Assembly: GCA_963920525.1 (NCBI GenBank)
Contig: OY986438.1
Location: 99,063,349 to 99,127,348, forward strand
DNA: 64,000 nucleotides
Source of the DNA: Dichetophora obliterata
Lineage: Eukaryota > Arthropoda > Insecta > Diptera > Sciomyzidae
Reading direction: 5' to 3'
This document shows, piece after piece, positions 33,086 to 44,208 of this stretch. Position numbers and translations under genes: made by a program. The notes below the pieces were generated by a model. It was not told where the DNA came from. It saw nothing but the letters and a program-made list of their open reading frames with translations, and ran no database searches. How positions within the stretch are numbered: the first letter of the stretch is position 1; each line of letters begins with the position of its first letter.

Positions 33086-34108
33086 TATATAAATGTTGCC
33101 ACACCTACTTTTACCGCCCTTCTATATATAGGTATACATAAAGTCGTTCGTGCGGTGTCTCTTAAGATCTCAGGAACGGTAACCTCTAAGGCCGCCTAAT
33201 TTACAATATCTGTTATTAATGGTAATATTTCGGTTAATAAAAAAAGCCGCACCCCCTTTTACCGCCCACAAATCAATAAAAATACTATATTTCAGACAGT
33301 TTGGGTCGTATTAAACTAAAATTTAGTAATTTAGGTCGTATGGTTTCTGGCGGCAACTTTACTAAAAATGGGCGTGGTCGAACTTTGTTTACGCTCCATT
33401 TACGATCCAGGGGATAAGTGTGAAGTGAAGCAAAGTGCGCCAGAAAAATATATAAGCTAAATTTTGGCAGGCAATTTTTTTCGAGTACGAGATGGTTTAG
33501 GGAAACATTTTTGCCACACTTAATTTTACTGCCCTCAAACCAATAAAATTGTTATATTTCGGACAATTTTGGTCATACTAGACTAAAATTTGGTACTTTA
33601 GTTCATACGGTTACTTTCGGAAACTGAGCTAAAAATGGGCGTGGTCGCACTACAGTTATGCCAGTTCAGATGTATAAAATTATTTTTTCTGTTTGGCATG
33701 AACACTCCTTTATGGGCAGTAAGGCTGTCTTTGGCAGGACAACGTCTGCCCGGGATTGCTAGTAAATTATAAAATGCTCCGAAGTTCACGTTAAAAATTA
33801 CTCGTATGCAAAATAACTTTTTTTACTCTCAATTAATGATCTAAATTTTGCGCACATAAAATGACAAAAAAAAAATTTGGTGGCAACCCTCTTTCAGCTG
33901 TCATTCATCTCTCATCAGCAATATAAACCGGGGGGATCAAATAAACATGCAGCACTGCATGCACTGCCCACAACTATTCTACAAAGTACTCAATTGCAAT
34001 TTAGGGTGCTCACAATAATCAAAAATACTCAATCTACCCATACTCAACTACCCAAGTCAGTGTGAATACCCCTTGTATAAATTATAAATTACTATATAAT
34101 TAAACTAA

Positions 34109-34459
34109 ATATATAAATTATTATATACTTCATAATCGATTCCTGCAGCAATAAAAACGAATCAGTAAATTTTTTGTTTATTGATTCCAATTCATATGTT
34201 TTGCTTTAAATTTATATATTTTTTTGGAATACATTCTAAAATGCAAGCAAAAGAATCCCTTCAAATAACTTTACTTTTTTAAGAATTAATTCTCATTTTC
34301 CCAGTGGGTAGTAGTAAATGTAGGTAGCAAATAAAAAAAACCAAAAAACTACTGCGAAAAAATTAGTTTAACTGCGTTTTTTTTCAAAATTTACTGCGAT
34401 TTACGAATTTTCAAGTCCGAACCCTGCACGTGAACATGTACTTTTGCTACTACTTCAAA
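34109..34459. other. No recognisable gene
   Basis: AT-rich, with TTTACTGCGATTT motifs like those near 27535-27610. Possibly remnants of one repeat on both sides (inference). Confidence 0.35.
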
Positions 34460-35412
34460 ATGGCAAAGCGAAATCGTTTGAATGATGTGGAAATAGGCAA
34501 AATTAAGGTTTTAAAGGAAAACCTTTTTTCTAATAGAGCAATTAGCCGCCAAATAAAAATATCGGATAAAGTTATAAGAATTTTTTTGCGATTAGGTGGT
34601 AAATACGGCATTTCTTCCTCAAAATGTAAGAGAAACACGAAAATAACTCGTCGTCAAACAAATGTTATCAAAGAAGAAGCCACTAAAAACCGACTAAGCG
34701 CATCTCAAATAGTCTCAAAACTAAAACTTCCCATTGGAAAATGTAAAGTCCAACAAATTTTAACCATGGACCAAAATATCAAATGGGGAAAAAATGACAA
34801 AAAGGCCACAACTTAAATCTTGGCATAAAGCAGCCAGGTTAGAATTTGCGAGAAAGCATATAAACTGGACTAAAAATTGTCGTAGAGCGATTTATTCCGA
34901 CAAAAAAAACTTTAACTCGACGTGTAAATAACCCACCAAGAATGAGTCGGACTTTTGGAAGTGGATTCATTATGTTATGGGGTGGTTTTTCTTATTATGG
35001 CAAACTTCAATTATTTTTTACTTAAACAAAAATTAATTCCAAAAAGAATATTGAAAAGTTGTCCGACGTGCTTATTGCATATTTAGAAGAAAATGCTGAC
35101 GTTGACTTAATATTTCAACAGGATAATGCCAGTATTCACCTTTCACATGAGCCAAAGGATTTCCTTCATCACGCTCAATACCATTAGTTGATTGGCCAGC
35201 TAGAAGTCTGGGCCTGAACCCAATTGAAAATGTTTGGGGCATGATTGCCGAGATGTCTATAGTCGCCAATACTTAACGGTATCTCAATTAAAAATAGGAA
35301 TTTTGCAACGTGGCTAGATTTGGATATAAATGTAATAAAAAAATTAGTTCACTCACTCCCTGATAGAATTTTTGAGATAATCAATGCAAATGGAAGCCCA
35401 ACTAAATGTTAA
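34460..35412 (+). pseudogene. Tc1-like transposase, full length but frameshifted
   Basis: Start MAKRNRLNDVEIGKIKVLKE. The first frame holds both HTH motifs (NRAISRQIK and KITRRQTN-NRLSASQI) and breaks near 34790. Other frames continue with LEFARKHINWT, IYSDKKNFN (first catalytic Asp), FGSGFIMLWGGFSYYGK, QQDNASIH (second Asp) and GLNPIENVWGM (third block), ending INANGSPTKC at the stop 35410-35412. The expected Asp-Pro before LNP is altered to GL. The order and length of about 317 codons match a complete Tc1 gene. TIRs were not found. Confidence 0.85.
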
Positions 35413-36309
35413 CCAGACAAAACATTCCAGTGTGCATTTGAGCTAGTGTTACGGTAAAGAAGGCATGCTAGTAGTGCTATTATTGGCGTCAATATATCTT
35501 TCATGCTCGCGGTATTGATGAGTTCTTCTGTAAAGCCTACCTTTTGAAGGTTCTGATTCTTTTCATATTATTTTATTTTTTTGTCTGAGTTGGCTCTCGA
35601 ACCCAGATCTCCGAAATATAACACATTACACTCATATATGAAAACTTTTATATGGAAAATTTCTTTTCCTATATTTTTTTATGAAAAATTTTTACAATAA
35701 ATTTTAAATTAACAGAAAAATTTTTAAAAAATAAAGATTTAGAAAAAATAAAATTTTTTTGTACGAGCTGGGTCTTGAACTCGCGTTCTCCAAATTGCTT
35801 TCATTTGTAATGATGCCAAATAATCAAAAGTATTTTAACACCTGCGGTAGACAAGTGGATAAGGTGTCGCACCGGCACATGAGAGGACGTGGGCTTAAAT
35901 CTGGAAATTGTCAGTAGTTTTTTATTTCAAGTTGATATTTAAATTGTTTTATTTCTAACGAGCATTCTTAAAAAGGGCTTTTAGCAGGCCTCTTTAGAGT
36001 CGCGAGAGAGGAAGGCCTAGAAAATTTTCTCGTTTCATATAGAAAAGTTAATGAGCTTGGATATGAGTGCGGAAGGGCTAAAAAATCCATATGATGGCTT
36101 GCTAAAAGCGCTTCGAAACCGTGCGTTTGGAGACAAAGATATGATATTTTACATAAACCGTTTACGTAATCCGCTAAATTTGTCTTGCTTATTGCCTTTT
36201 TGTTAAATTTTCTTTGAATATGGTTATAAAATCTTTAAAATGCTTAATAATTTTCTACAAAATAAGAAAAAATACAGTTTTCCATTGTTCAGCTAACCAC
36301 ACTCTTTTT
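35413..36309. other. Non-coding with tRNA-like segments
   Basis: No gene. On the minus strand, B-box-like sequences lie at 35586-35602 (GGGTTCGAGAGCC) and 35764-35785 (CGAGTTCAAGACCC). The plus-strand tRNA-like segment at 35842 is listed separately. Confidence 0.4.
35842..35905 (+). repeat. tRNA-like sequence (SINE head or tRNA pseudogene)
   Basis: GGTAGACAAGTGGATAAGG fits a pol III A box and D arm, and GTGGGCTTAAATCTGG a degenerate B box about 40 bases on. I cannot fold a clean acceptor stem, so I do not call a functional tRNA. Confidence 0.35.
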
Positions 36310-36605
36310 TCATTCATATTGATATAAAAATTGATCACCGTCCAATACTTCAACTACCTTGAAGGGACCCTTAAATTTTGGGTCGAGCTTTGTTTGATTT
36401 CGCTCGTCATTTTGTAATAGTACAAATGCTCCTAAATTGAACCTATGAAGTCTAGCTTAAATACTATCAAACCTAACTTTTTTATAATCGGAATTTTTTT
36501 TTTTCATATTATTAACAGCAACACTTCAAACCTTATCAAGATAAACCATTGGTTCATTAGCATCCGAGAACATCAAGTCTATAGGTCTTGGCACCTTACC
36601 TATTA
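36310..36605 (-). pseudogene. Ty3/Gypsy-like integrase C-terminal fragment
   Basis: Minus-strand translation gives VPRPIDLMFSD, a stop, KKVRFDSI, then RFNLGAFVLLQNDERNQTKL and DPKFKGPFKVVEVLDGDQF. The last two match the C-terminal integrase segment of fly LTR retrotransposons, where the KLDPKFKGPY-V-VL signature is diagnostic. Two internal stops show it is dead. No LTRs, protease or reverse transcriptase are visible nearby, so it is an isolated scrap. Confidence 0.75.
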
Positions 36606-36609
36606 ACAT

Positions 36610-37970
36610 GACCATAGGGAGTTAAGTTCGGGTCCCACTGAAAAAAAAGTGCAATAAGAAAAGCATAAACCAGTGCAAGCGATCTATGCGAAAATTATTA
36701 TTTAGTTCTTCGTTTTTATTTATGGTACTCAGCGATCTTTAAGCCATGCACCATGACAAGTCAAACATATCCTATTGTCGTTGTTGTCTGTATTAGTTGT
36801 CTCTACCCAAGGCTGTTAATTTCGCTCATTTTTTGAGCGAAAGTGAGCGCGCTCAACATTACAAAATAAATGAGCGCGCTCACATTTTGATGAAATTCTT
36901 TTTAAACCAAATAAAACATAATACTTTAATAGAGGTAATGAAAACAAAAGTTGTCAGACTTTGTTTTTTACAAAACTTTTACCTTATTATTTATTATTTT
37001 TACATATTAACTGCGTCTCAAAAATTTTGTCGAGCAAGCTGCATCGTTAGTTTTGCTGAAAATTGTAATTTTCGGCATAAAAATAAAAAATCGTCACGTC
37101 ATTATTAGTGCCAAAAATAGTCAAAATGGCGATAAATCGTGAATGTTCACAACACTGATTACTATTAAAAGTGAGGCCGATATTTTGTAGTTTAAATTAA
37201 GGGAAAAACTTACCTATGATACAGTGCATTGTACGAATGATTGTGTACATATAAATAATAATATTCGTAAATTTGTCATACGAAAAACTTCGTAATTTCT
37301 TTCATTACATTCGTAGTATTTACTAATGCTTTTGTACTATTTACGAATGAAAAATAATATTAGTAGAAATAATTCTTTCGCAGGCTGACCGTACGAATTA
37401 TTAGTAGAATGTACGAATTATTAGTAGAATTTAAAAAATTGAAAACCGAAATCGTTCAGCATTGTGTGTAGAACATCTACAGAACATAAGGAACTGTATG
37501 ATTGTCAAGTGACTGTAGCCTACTGGTAGAGTGCGTGGCCCGTAAACTAAAGAGCCGAGGTTCAAAACCAGTTTAGACAGATTTTTTTGGCTGGTTTTTA
37601 CGAATAAAATATTCGTAATATGTACTAATATATGTCGATTCTACGAATCCTATTCGTGACTGAAAACTACGAATTAAATTCGTAGAATGGACGCAGTTAT
37701 TAGTAATATTTACGCACAAATATTTTTGAGTGTAATATTTTCCAAAAATGGCAGCAAAAAGAAACAACATTATTAAGGTGAATCTTAACCTATGACTAGA
37801 GAGGAGGGAAGATACATACATAGGCATGCCAACTATCGTACGGTCAAATTATGTACAAATATATCAAAATTCAACTCAAAAATCTGTACAATTCTGTACA
37901 CTATTTGGTATTTATTATGATATCAAATTTTGGGGTGTATTAAAAATTTCAAATATGGTTTCGTATTGTA
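36610..37970. other. Non-coding; ACGAATTATTAGTAG-rich repeat at 37240-37740
   Basis: GAGCGCGCTCA motifs are doubled near 36845-36880. From 37240 to 37740, TACGAAT and ATTAGTA motifs recur on both sides of a tRNA-like segment, suggesting a repeat element with it at the centre. No gene. Confidence 0.45.
37510..37575 (+). repeat. tRNA-like sequence inside ACGAAT-rich repeat
   Basis: TAGCCTACTGGTAGAGTGC is a good A box and D arm, and GAGGTTCAAAACC a good B box. A 5-bp GACTG/CAGTT stem can close it. The anticodon arm is not convincing. A SINE head or tRNA pseudogene is likelier than a working tRNA. Confidence 0.4.
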
Positions 37971-37984
37971 CTTGACCTGACCTA

Positions 37985-38560
37985 GGGATATTCGATATAC
38001 ATCGATGCATCGGATTTACTCGATGTTTACTCGATGTTGATCCGATATTTTGAAAAGCTTTTGATATACTCGATGGATCGATGTATTTTCATTTAACATC
38101 GAATGAATTTTAACCACCTAATGAAACTATTATAAAAAAAAAAATAAAAAAAAAATAAAAAAAAAAAATTAAAAAGGAAAACACTGGAAATAGGACATTA
38201 ATACTGGAATTTCTATGATTGTAAAGGCTTTTTTGTTTTTACTTTTTGTAATAATTATGAACAATATTCTCATATATTGGCGTTTATGTTTTTTAATAAA
38301 CAACAACTGAATCAGAGAATGATTGTAAAAAATTTTGTTTTTCTTTTCCTTAGTTACGGATAAAAGGCGTGCGAATTAAAATAGTCATAGTTAAATTAAA
38401 AATAGTTAAGTAAGGGGCTGACTTTAGCATTGTGATGCAATGCTAGAAAAAGTACTCGATTTTTAGTAAACATCGATGTTTCTCAACGATATATCGATGC
38501 ATTGTCGCGATGCATTACATCGAAAAAAACATCGATGTATTTTCCAAGTGGACACCCCTT
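37985..38560. mobile_element. hAT-like element rich in ATCGATGT (candidate)
   Basis: ATCGATG motifs cluster at both ends (37995-38100 and 38455-38545). Candidate 8-bp flanks TGACCTAG and TTACCTAG match 7 of 8. The ends GGATATTCG and GGACACCCC are poorly inverted. Non-coding. Confidence 0.35.
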
Positions 38561-38564
38561 ACCT

Positions 38565-39026
38565 AGACTATGTCACTTAAAAAAGAGTAAAAGTACATTT
38601 CCACTGTAGCACCGTGTAATCAATTATCATAATAATCTAAATACTATAAGAGTGAAATTTACGAATATTAATTCAGAAATATTGCTTTAAAATCGATGAA
38701 ATATGTAAAATCGTACATTCTACGTACTTACCTCTGGATTTGAAACATCCAGAGATGAAAAATGAGCGTTCGCAGATCTGAAAACTCTAGAATTACAAAC
38801 TCTTAAAAATACTATAACTTTGATTGCACAGCACTTAGAGACTTCTAAAAACTCTTAAATTGAAGCTGTTAAATAGTACTACTACAACTTATACTAAATA
38901 CATTTATTAGTTGGCGCACTCTTTCAGAAAGTGCGATATTCTTACGAATTTCAAGAAAATTTTACTAAAATCTGTTCAAAATATCGTCCTGAAAAAAAAT
39001 TGCATATATATTTATGATTTCGATTT
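38565..39026. other. No recognisable gene
   Basis: AT-rich sequence with AACTCTTAAA-like motifs. Nothing assignable. Confidence 0.4.
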
Positions 39027-39038
39027 TTTTTTACATAC

Positions 39039-39635
39039 TTACTTACTTACTTAGTTGGCGCTACAACCGTATGTCGGTCTTGGCCTCATCTAAGAATTTG
39101 CGCCAGCCATTTCTGTCTTTCGCTTGCTGCCGCCAGTTGGAAATTCCAAGCTTCGTCAGGTTGTCCTCTACTTGGTCTTTCCAACGAAGATGCGGTCGTC
39201 CTCTTCTGCGTTGACCGCCGCTGGGTACCGAATCGAATGGTTTCTTCACTGGAGCATCGTATTTCATGCGCTGAACATGACCAAGCCAGCAAAGCCGCTC
39301 GATTTTAATGCGCTTGACTATGTCGATGTCAGCGTACAGCTCATACAGTTCATCATTCCACCGTATTCGGTACTCGCCATTGACGCAGATTGGTCCGTAG
39401 ATCTTACGAAGAATCTTTCTTTCGAATGCTCCTAAAGTCTTTTCATCTAAACTGCTCAGCGTCCAGGTTTGTGATGCATAAAGTAGGACGGGCATGATGA
39501 GCGATTTATAGAGCGTGATTTTCGTTCGTCGAGAGAGGGCTCTGCTTCTCATTTGCCTACTGAGCCCAAAGTAACACCTGTTGGCAAGAGTTATTCTTCG
39601 TTTGATCTCAATGCTGATGTCGTTGGTTGAATTAA
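39039..39635 (-). mobile_element. 5'-truncated RTE-type LINE with TSD
   Basis: A 597-bp insertion flanked by direct repeats TTTTTTACATAC at 39027-39038 and 39636-39647. On the minus strand it ends in a TAAG-repeat tail (39039-39054) only a few bases after the stop codon. A very short 3' UTR with a simple-repeat tail is typical of RTE elements. Confidence 0.85.
39061..39633 (-). pseudogene. RTE-type ORF, C-terminal end
   Basis: The frame is open from the 5' truncation point to the TAG at 39061-39063, about 190 codons. It shows IEIKRRITLANRCYFGL, TKITLYKSLIMPVLLYASQT, FERKILRKIYGP, ELYELYADIDIVKRIKIERL, WLGHVQRM and RRRGRPHLRWKDQVEDNL. This is the standard region downstream of the polymerase palm in RTE-like reverse transcriptases. 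The endonuclease and catalytic YADD are missing through 5' truncation. There is no frameshift, so the insertion looks fairly young (inference). Confidence 0.85.
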
Positions 39636-39649
39636 TTTTTTACATACAC

Positions 39650-40110
39650 TCTATCAAAATTTCACGAGAATTAACTACAATAATTGCTGGCAACTGATTG
39701 CCTACATTTATTGTCGTTAAATCTCATGAGCAAAATTATAAATATTTATCGTTAAAAATGCGTGAATCCTCTCACCTACAATTATTTCTTTCGCTCTCTT
39801 GTAAAAACTCTCTTCTAAAATTATTTCTTCCAATCTTGTCTGCGCTTATAAAAAAAAGCTAAAAATGCGTGAAGTCTCTCAAGTAAGTTTTGAACATGGC
39901 AACAACAACAACTCTGTATAGAGTCAATCTCTCAGCAGAAGGCGCTACTCTTTCCTACTCCAGTAGGCTTGAGTAATTAAGCTGTGACCAATCTACTGTT
40001 TAAGTTGTATATAATTGGACACTTGTTCCAATTAACTCCTTGAAAGCATATGACGAAAAAGCAGAGGTGTTTATTTAAGGGCAGCGTAAAATACCGCTGC
40101 TGGAGCGTTT
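39650..40110. repeat. Dispersed repeat copy 2 after ACA tract; otherwise no gene
   Basis: 39899-40015 carries the ACA tract and CTCTGTATAGAGTCAATC motif shared with 330-430. The rest shows nothing. Confidence 0.5.
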
Positions 40111-40120
40111 TTGGGAGTAT

Positions 40121-40484
40121 CTGAGCGAGAACACGCTGAAATAGTATGAAAAGTAGGGAAAATATACATATTTTAAGGCTCTCTGTGCGAAAACACGCTG
40201 AAATAGCGTGAAAAGTAAAAAATATACATATTTTAGAATTTTCGGAGCGAAAACACGCTGGAATAGCGTGAAAAGTAGAGAATATAAATATTTTAGGGCT
40301 CTCTGAGCGAAAACACGCTAAAATAGCGTGAAAAGTAGAGAGATATACATATTTTAAGACTCTCTGAGCGAAAACATGCTAAAATAGAATGAAAAGTAGA
40401 GAGATATAAATATTTTAAGACTTTCTGAGCGAAACACGCTCAAATAACGTGAATAGTAGAGTAAATATCCATATTTTGGAAAAA
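40121..40484. repeat. 60-62-bp minisatellite with hairpin in each unit
   Basis: Six units begin at 40121, 40183, 40243, 40303, 40364 and 40425. Each has CTGAGCGAAAACACGCTGAA followed by ATAGCGTGAAAAGTAGAGA and an ATATTTTA stretch. CACGCT and AGCGTG form a 6-bp inverted pair around GAAAT. A degenerate hairpin trace extends past the array near 40505. Confidence 0.9.
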
Positions 40485-40499
40485 GACGCTGATATTCAG

Positions 40500-41030
40500 A
40501 CAAAATTGAAAAACTCGCTGTATAGCGTGGTTTTTTTTACAAAATCGCCAATAAATGTCGTCAAATTTCACAACATTTATTGTAGAGGTTTTTCAATCAG
40601 TTTTTAGAGTGTAGTCTACATATACTTCAGTAATAAAAAAATTGTTTCACTGATCTTCAGTCCATACGCTTTTATAGAGATCAATATTTATCAAACAACT
40701 ACGAAAAAGTCGAATTTTTACGATATGCGGACATTCTAGGGCGTGGCGCCACCTGAACAAATCAATTGTGGACCTTGTCCTTGCACAGGTTTTTTATTTA
40801 TGAATTAAAGCAGAAAAATTCTATTAGAAGTGAATTAAAAAAAAACAACGATGCACCCTAATGTGCATGAACAGAGTATTAAAATATCATCCGCATAAAT
40901 GAGCGTAAGAGTACATGAAGGACGAAAATTTATTCTAATCGGAGGAGGATCCGGTAAATCCGCTAGATATAAATTGTACAAAACCAGTTGTTACAAAAAA
41001 CGAACGACCTGCTAGATAGTAATGAATATA
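40500..41030. other. No recognisable gene
   Basis: Non-coding spacer between the minisatellite and the LINE fragment. Confidence 0.4.
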
Positions 41031-41034
41031 CGAC

Positions 41035-42236
41035 AGATATTTCTATTAAAGCTATAGATTTTAAGGAGGATTCCCTCGATCCAGGCTGTGTCAAATGATA
41101 TTTCATAGTCAAGAGCGACAGCTGTCGTTGCATACCTTTGATTTAGTTTGGTTGAAACAAAATCAGATATAAGTGTTAGGGCGTGATTTGTTGAATGAGA
41201 TTTCTTAAAACCAATTTGGCAGTTTTTAAGTATGTTTTCTTTGTCAACGTGTTCGTGAATTTTTCTCATTAGAAATTCTTTGCATAACTTACTTAAGTTT
41301 GAGAGTAGTGAGATGGGTCGATAGCCACTTAGAGAACTAGGATCTGACTTTAGTTTTAGAACAGGAATGATCTTCGTGCATTTCCATTGTTTCGGGAAGT
41401 ATCCATTGTTATATGAATGATTGAATAAAATTGCTAAGAACCGCCAGAAACAAGATTGCGTTTTTCTTAGCAGGAAATTCGAAAATTCATCTTCACAATA
41501 ACTTTTTGTTGTTTATAGATTTCAAAAAAGGTTTGATTTCATGAGCATTAGTAAATGAATTGTATGTTTCTAATGTATTTGAAGGGAGTTGACCAATTTG
41601 AGGTCGAGTTTCGCCATCAGCTCTTAATTCATTACTGAAATATATAATAGGATTATTCACTATATCCGAAATTGAACTTTTCACAAAATGAGTGAAATTT
41701 GTCGAGCCTGATTCTGTGTAGATTCTGTCGATGCACCTTCTCAAATTCAGTAGCAAGTGCGTTTGATTTGTCTAAACTTTGTTTAAAAATCGCAGGAGAG
41801 TTATTGTGAGTCCTATCGACACCAACTAAGTCGGGTAGTTCACGGTTGAGACTACACAGGTCTTTGATTTTCTTGTAGGTTTTATTGTTCATCTGAATTT
41901 TAGCAAAGTCGAATGCTTTCCTTGATTGTTATAGCTATATTTAAAATAATAGCGTTAAGGTAAATCAAAAAGCCTTCGATTTCGAATTAAAACACTCGGA
42001 ATAGCACCAGAGTTAATTGCTGATTCTATAGCAGAGTTAAGCGACACAACACATTCGTCAATTTCTTGGTCAGTTACATTTCGGTCTTCTGGTAAGTAGT
42101 TTTCTTCAAGATGTATTGATAATACGTCCTTGAACCAATTTTTATTAAAATCGCGAATAGTCGAATAGCTCGATTTTTCAAGGATCTCATAATTAATAAT
42201 TAACTGGGTTCTTTTTTCGAACATTTCCGGTTATTT
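41035..42236 (-). pseudogene. LINE (Jockey/CR1-group) ORF2 fragment
   Basis: Minus-strand frames in order: a linker of the post-endonuclease region (FEKRTQLIINYEILE to AIPSVLIRNRRLFDLP, 42224-41955), a middle piece (41892-41493), then the start of reverse transcriptase: GYFPKQWKCTKIIPVLKLKS, GYRPISLLSNLSKLCKEFL, QIGFKKSHSTNHALTLISD and VALDYEISFDTAWIEGILLK. The Asp in VALD is the first RT catalytic residue. The sequence stops before the YADD block, so the 3' end is lost, which is unusual for a LINE. Stops and frameshifts separate the pieces. The clade is uncertain. Confidence 0.75.
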
Positions 42237-42239
42237 TTT

Positions 42240-44200
42240 ACTCAAAGTGTGATCGGTTTTTTTCTTGGAATTTTTTTCATATTCACACGCAATTTGTATG
42301 AAAATGGCATAGATATTATAATATTTTATTTTTTTTTATAAAAATATGAAATCATTTGCTTTAACCTTTCATTTTTCTAATTACGGACTACTTTGTTTTA
42401 GTAATTTTCATCATTATTTTGCATTTAACACAGTTTTTATGTATCTCCCTTTTATTTTAATTACTTTATATGCCGTTATCAAAATTATTAAACTTATGGA
42501 AAACCAGAATTTGTCCTAAAATCTTTCAAAGCAAAATACTGATTATAAACTTGTGCCCTTTATAACTAATCCATGATGTAAATCATCAAAATTACAAATA
42601 ATAAATTGTGGTAGTGATGCTGAAATTCTGAAAATTAATATATTTTTCAAATTGAGTTACCTTTCAATTCCACAAACGTGGCTTTTTACTACCATGCATA
42701 ATCTAAAACCCCATCAATATCCTGTTTCTCGTGTAGGTGGCCAATTTTCATTTTGAGCTGCTTCCTCACTTTTAATTCCTTCAACATATATTGACAATGT
42801 CAGCGCTTGCCGCTTTTATGGCGCTTACCAAATGTCTGCAGTATATGCTCAAGGCCAACTGAACTGTCATCACCAACCCCATCAAACTGCCGGATGAGAT
42901 GTCTATGCTTGTAGCTAAATCCTGCAACGTATGCGAATAGTTGGTTTCTTAAGGGTGCTCCCTTATTATTTTTCTTTCTCATTAAAATATCTTCTATTGC
43001 CTTGCCTTGCCTTGCCATGCCCTGCATTTCTTTGCCTTGACATCGAATTCCCTCAAGTCCATGAAGTTATACTCTATGACGCTGCCTGGACCACACCCTA
43101 TCACAACGATCAATTTTCCAGTGTATTCACATTACTTGACGGCCGCATTGACTCACGTCATCATACTGCTGCTGCTGCTCAAGGGCGTCTTATGAGCCAT
43201 AATATTATTGCAATTTTTTTTTGTGTTCATTTCAACTTGCAGACTATATCAATCGCAGTTTAATCCCTTGTATGAATTGTTCCCTGTCTGCCCGTGGGTA
43301 TTCTTTTATTTTCTTTTCAAGATATTTGCAAACGCTTTTTTTTGTTATTTTTTTGGGGTTGCTCGTAATGCTGCGATTTTTTTTTGTTTTGTTTCTTGCA
43401 CTTAGTGTGGGTGTTTTTTTCTACTCTTTTCCTGATTTAATTTATTTGTAGACTTCAAGTTGCAATTGAAGTTTGTGATTGTATTTTGCTTTATTCTTAA
43501 TGATTTCCTTTTGCGTACAAATAAGTTCCGGACTTGAAATTGTTTTTTTTTTACTCTATATTCTTGGTTGGCAAAAATTGTTCCGAACTAATCAGAAAGG
43601 AGTTCCGAACTTCTTGAATTTTATTTTTTTTTTATGCTCATCGAAAACTCAACTCTGCACTACAATGCAACTGAAAATGGATGTTATATTTGGTTAACAA
43701 AAGCAATTTTTTTTAAGATGTTATTACAGTGTGTAAAAAATTAAAAATCAATTTTTTGTTTTCGTTAGAATATGGTTTCGTAAGAATACATATACAAAAT
43801 TTTAGAAAAAATATCAAATAAAAAAAAAGTTATAAAATGTATAAGAGTATTCTCTATGTCTAGCATAATTGCATGAGAGCACGGATTGTAACAATCTTAT
43901 ACTTAAATATCCAATGGATCGAGAGCGCCCTATTGTACAAGCGTAGCATGGTAAAATCAACAGCTCAAAGAACTCTACAATTAGCTGTACTTCCCGCTCA
44001 TTTCACCTACTGTTTGGCTGCTCTCTCATTCTCTTCTCTCCCATTACAAACACAGGGTTGCATTTCATTAACTATGCTTCATAACATCGCCGTATACATG
44101 AGTATCAGTGTAGCATACATAGGAAATATTCAACGTTTTTTTTACTTGTATTTTGCTGTTGCGGAGGTGCACGTATTGTATATTTCCTATTCTTGCACCA
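42240..44200. other. Mostly non-coding; short CCTTG repeat and one odd frame
   Basis: CCTTG units lie near 43000-43015. From 43030 to 43200 a less AT-rich plus frame reads EFPQVHEVILYDAAWTTPY and TLLDGRIDSRH, which looks protein-like, but I recognise no family and see no splice context. The downstream frames to 43700 are T-rich and hydrophobic, which I take as composition artefact. Confidence 0.35.
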
Positions 44201-44208
44201 TGCAACGG

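Larger units (their letters stand above)
31763..33670. repeat. Diverged repeats with AAAAATGGGCGTGGTCG
   Basis: Three units of about 165 bp (31763-31925, 33240-33400, 33500-33670) plus a partial one near 33088. Each runs from TTTGCCACAC-CCTTTTACCGCCC through ATATTTC-GAC to AAAAATGGGCGTGGTCG. The first and partial units are separated by a Tc1 insertion. The family is common in flies by my recollection, but I do not name it. Confidence 0.7.
30455..34073. mobile_element. TIR element F, copy 1, superfamily unknown
   Basis: Ends GGGGTATTCACACTGACTTG at the left and CAAGTCAGTGTGAATACCCC at the right, an inverted match continuing through GGGTAGTTG. No short TSD is convincing. AAATTACTATATAATTA occurs in both outer flanks (30434 and 34092), though the right copy is 17 bases from the end. 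It carries a hAT MITE (30534-31573) and a Tc1 element (32011-33085) and shows no transposase of its own. Copy 2 lies at 55727. Confidence 0.7.

Noticed and set aside
35842..35905. A functional tRNA gene
   Set aside because: A and B boxes are degenerate and no acceptor stem pairs; listed only as tRNA-like.
36797..37108. 103-codon plus-strand frame
   Set aside because: No domain and no context; starts in a GAGCGCGCTC repeat.
40121..40484. CRISPR-like array
   Set aside because: Units are tandem without unique spacers and the DNA is eukaryotic; it is a minisatellite.
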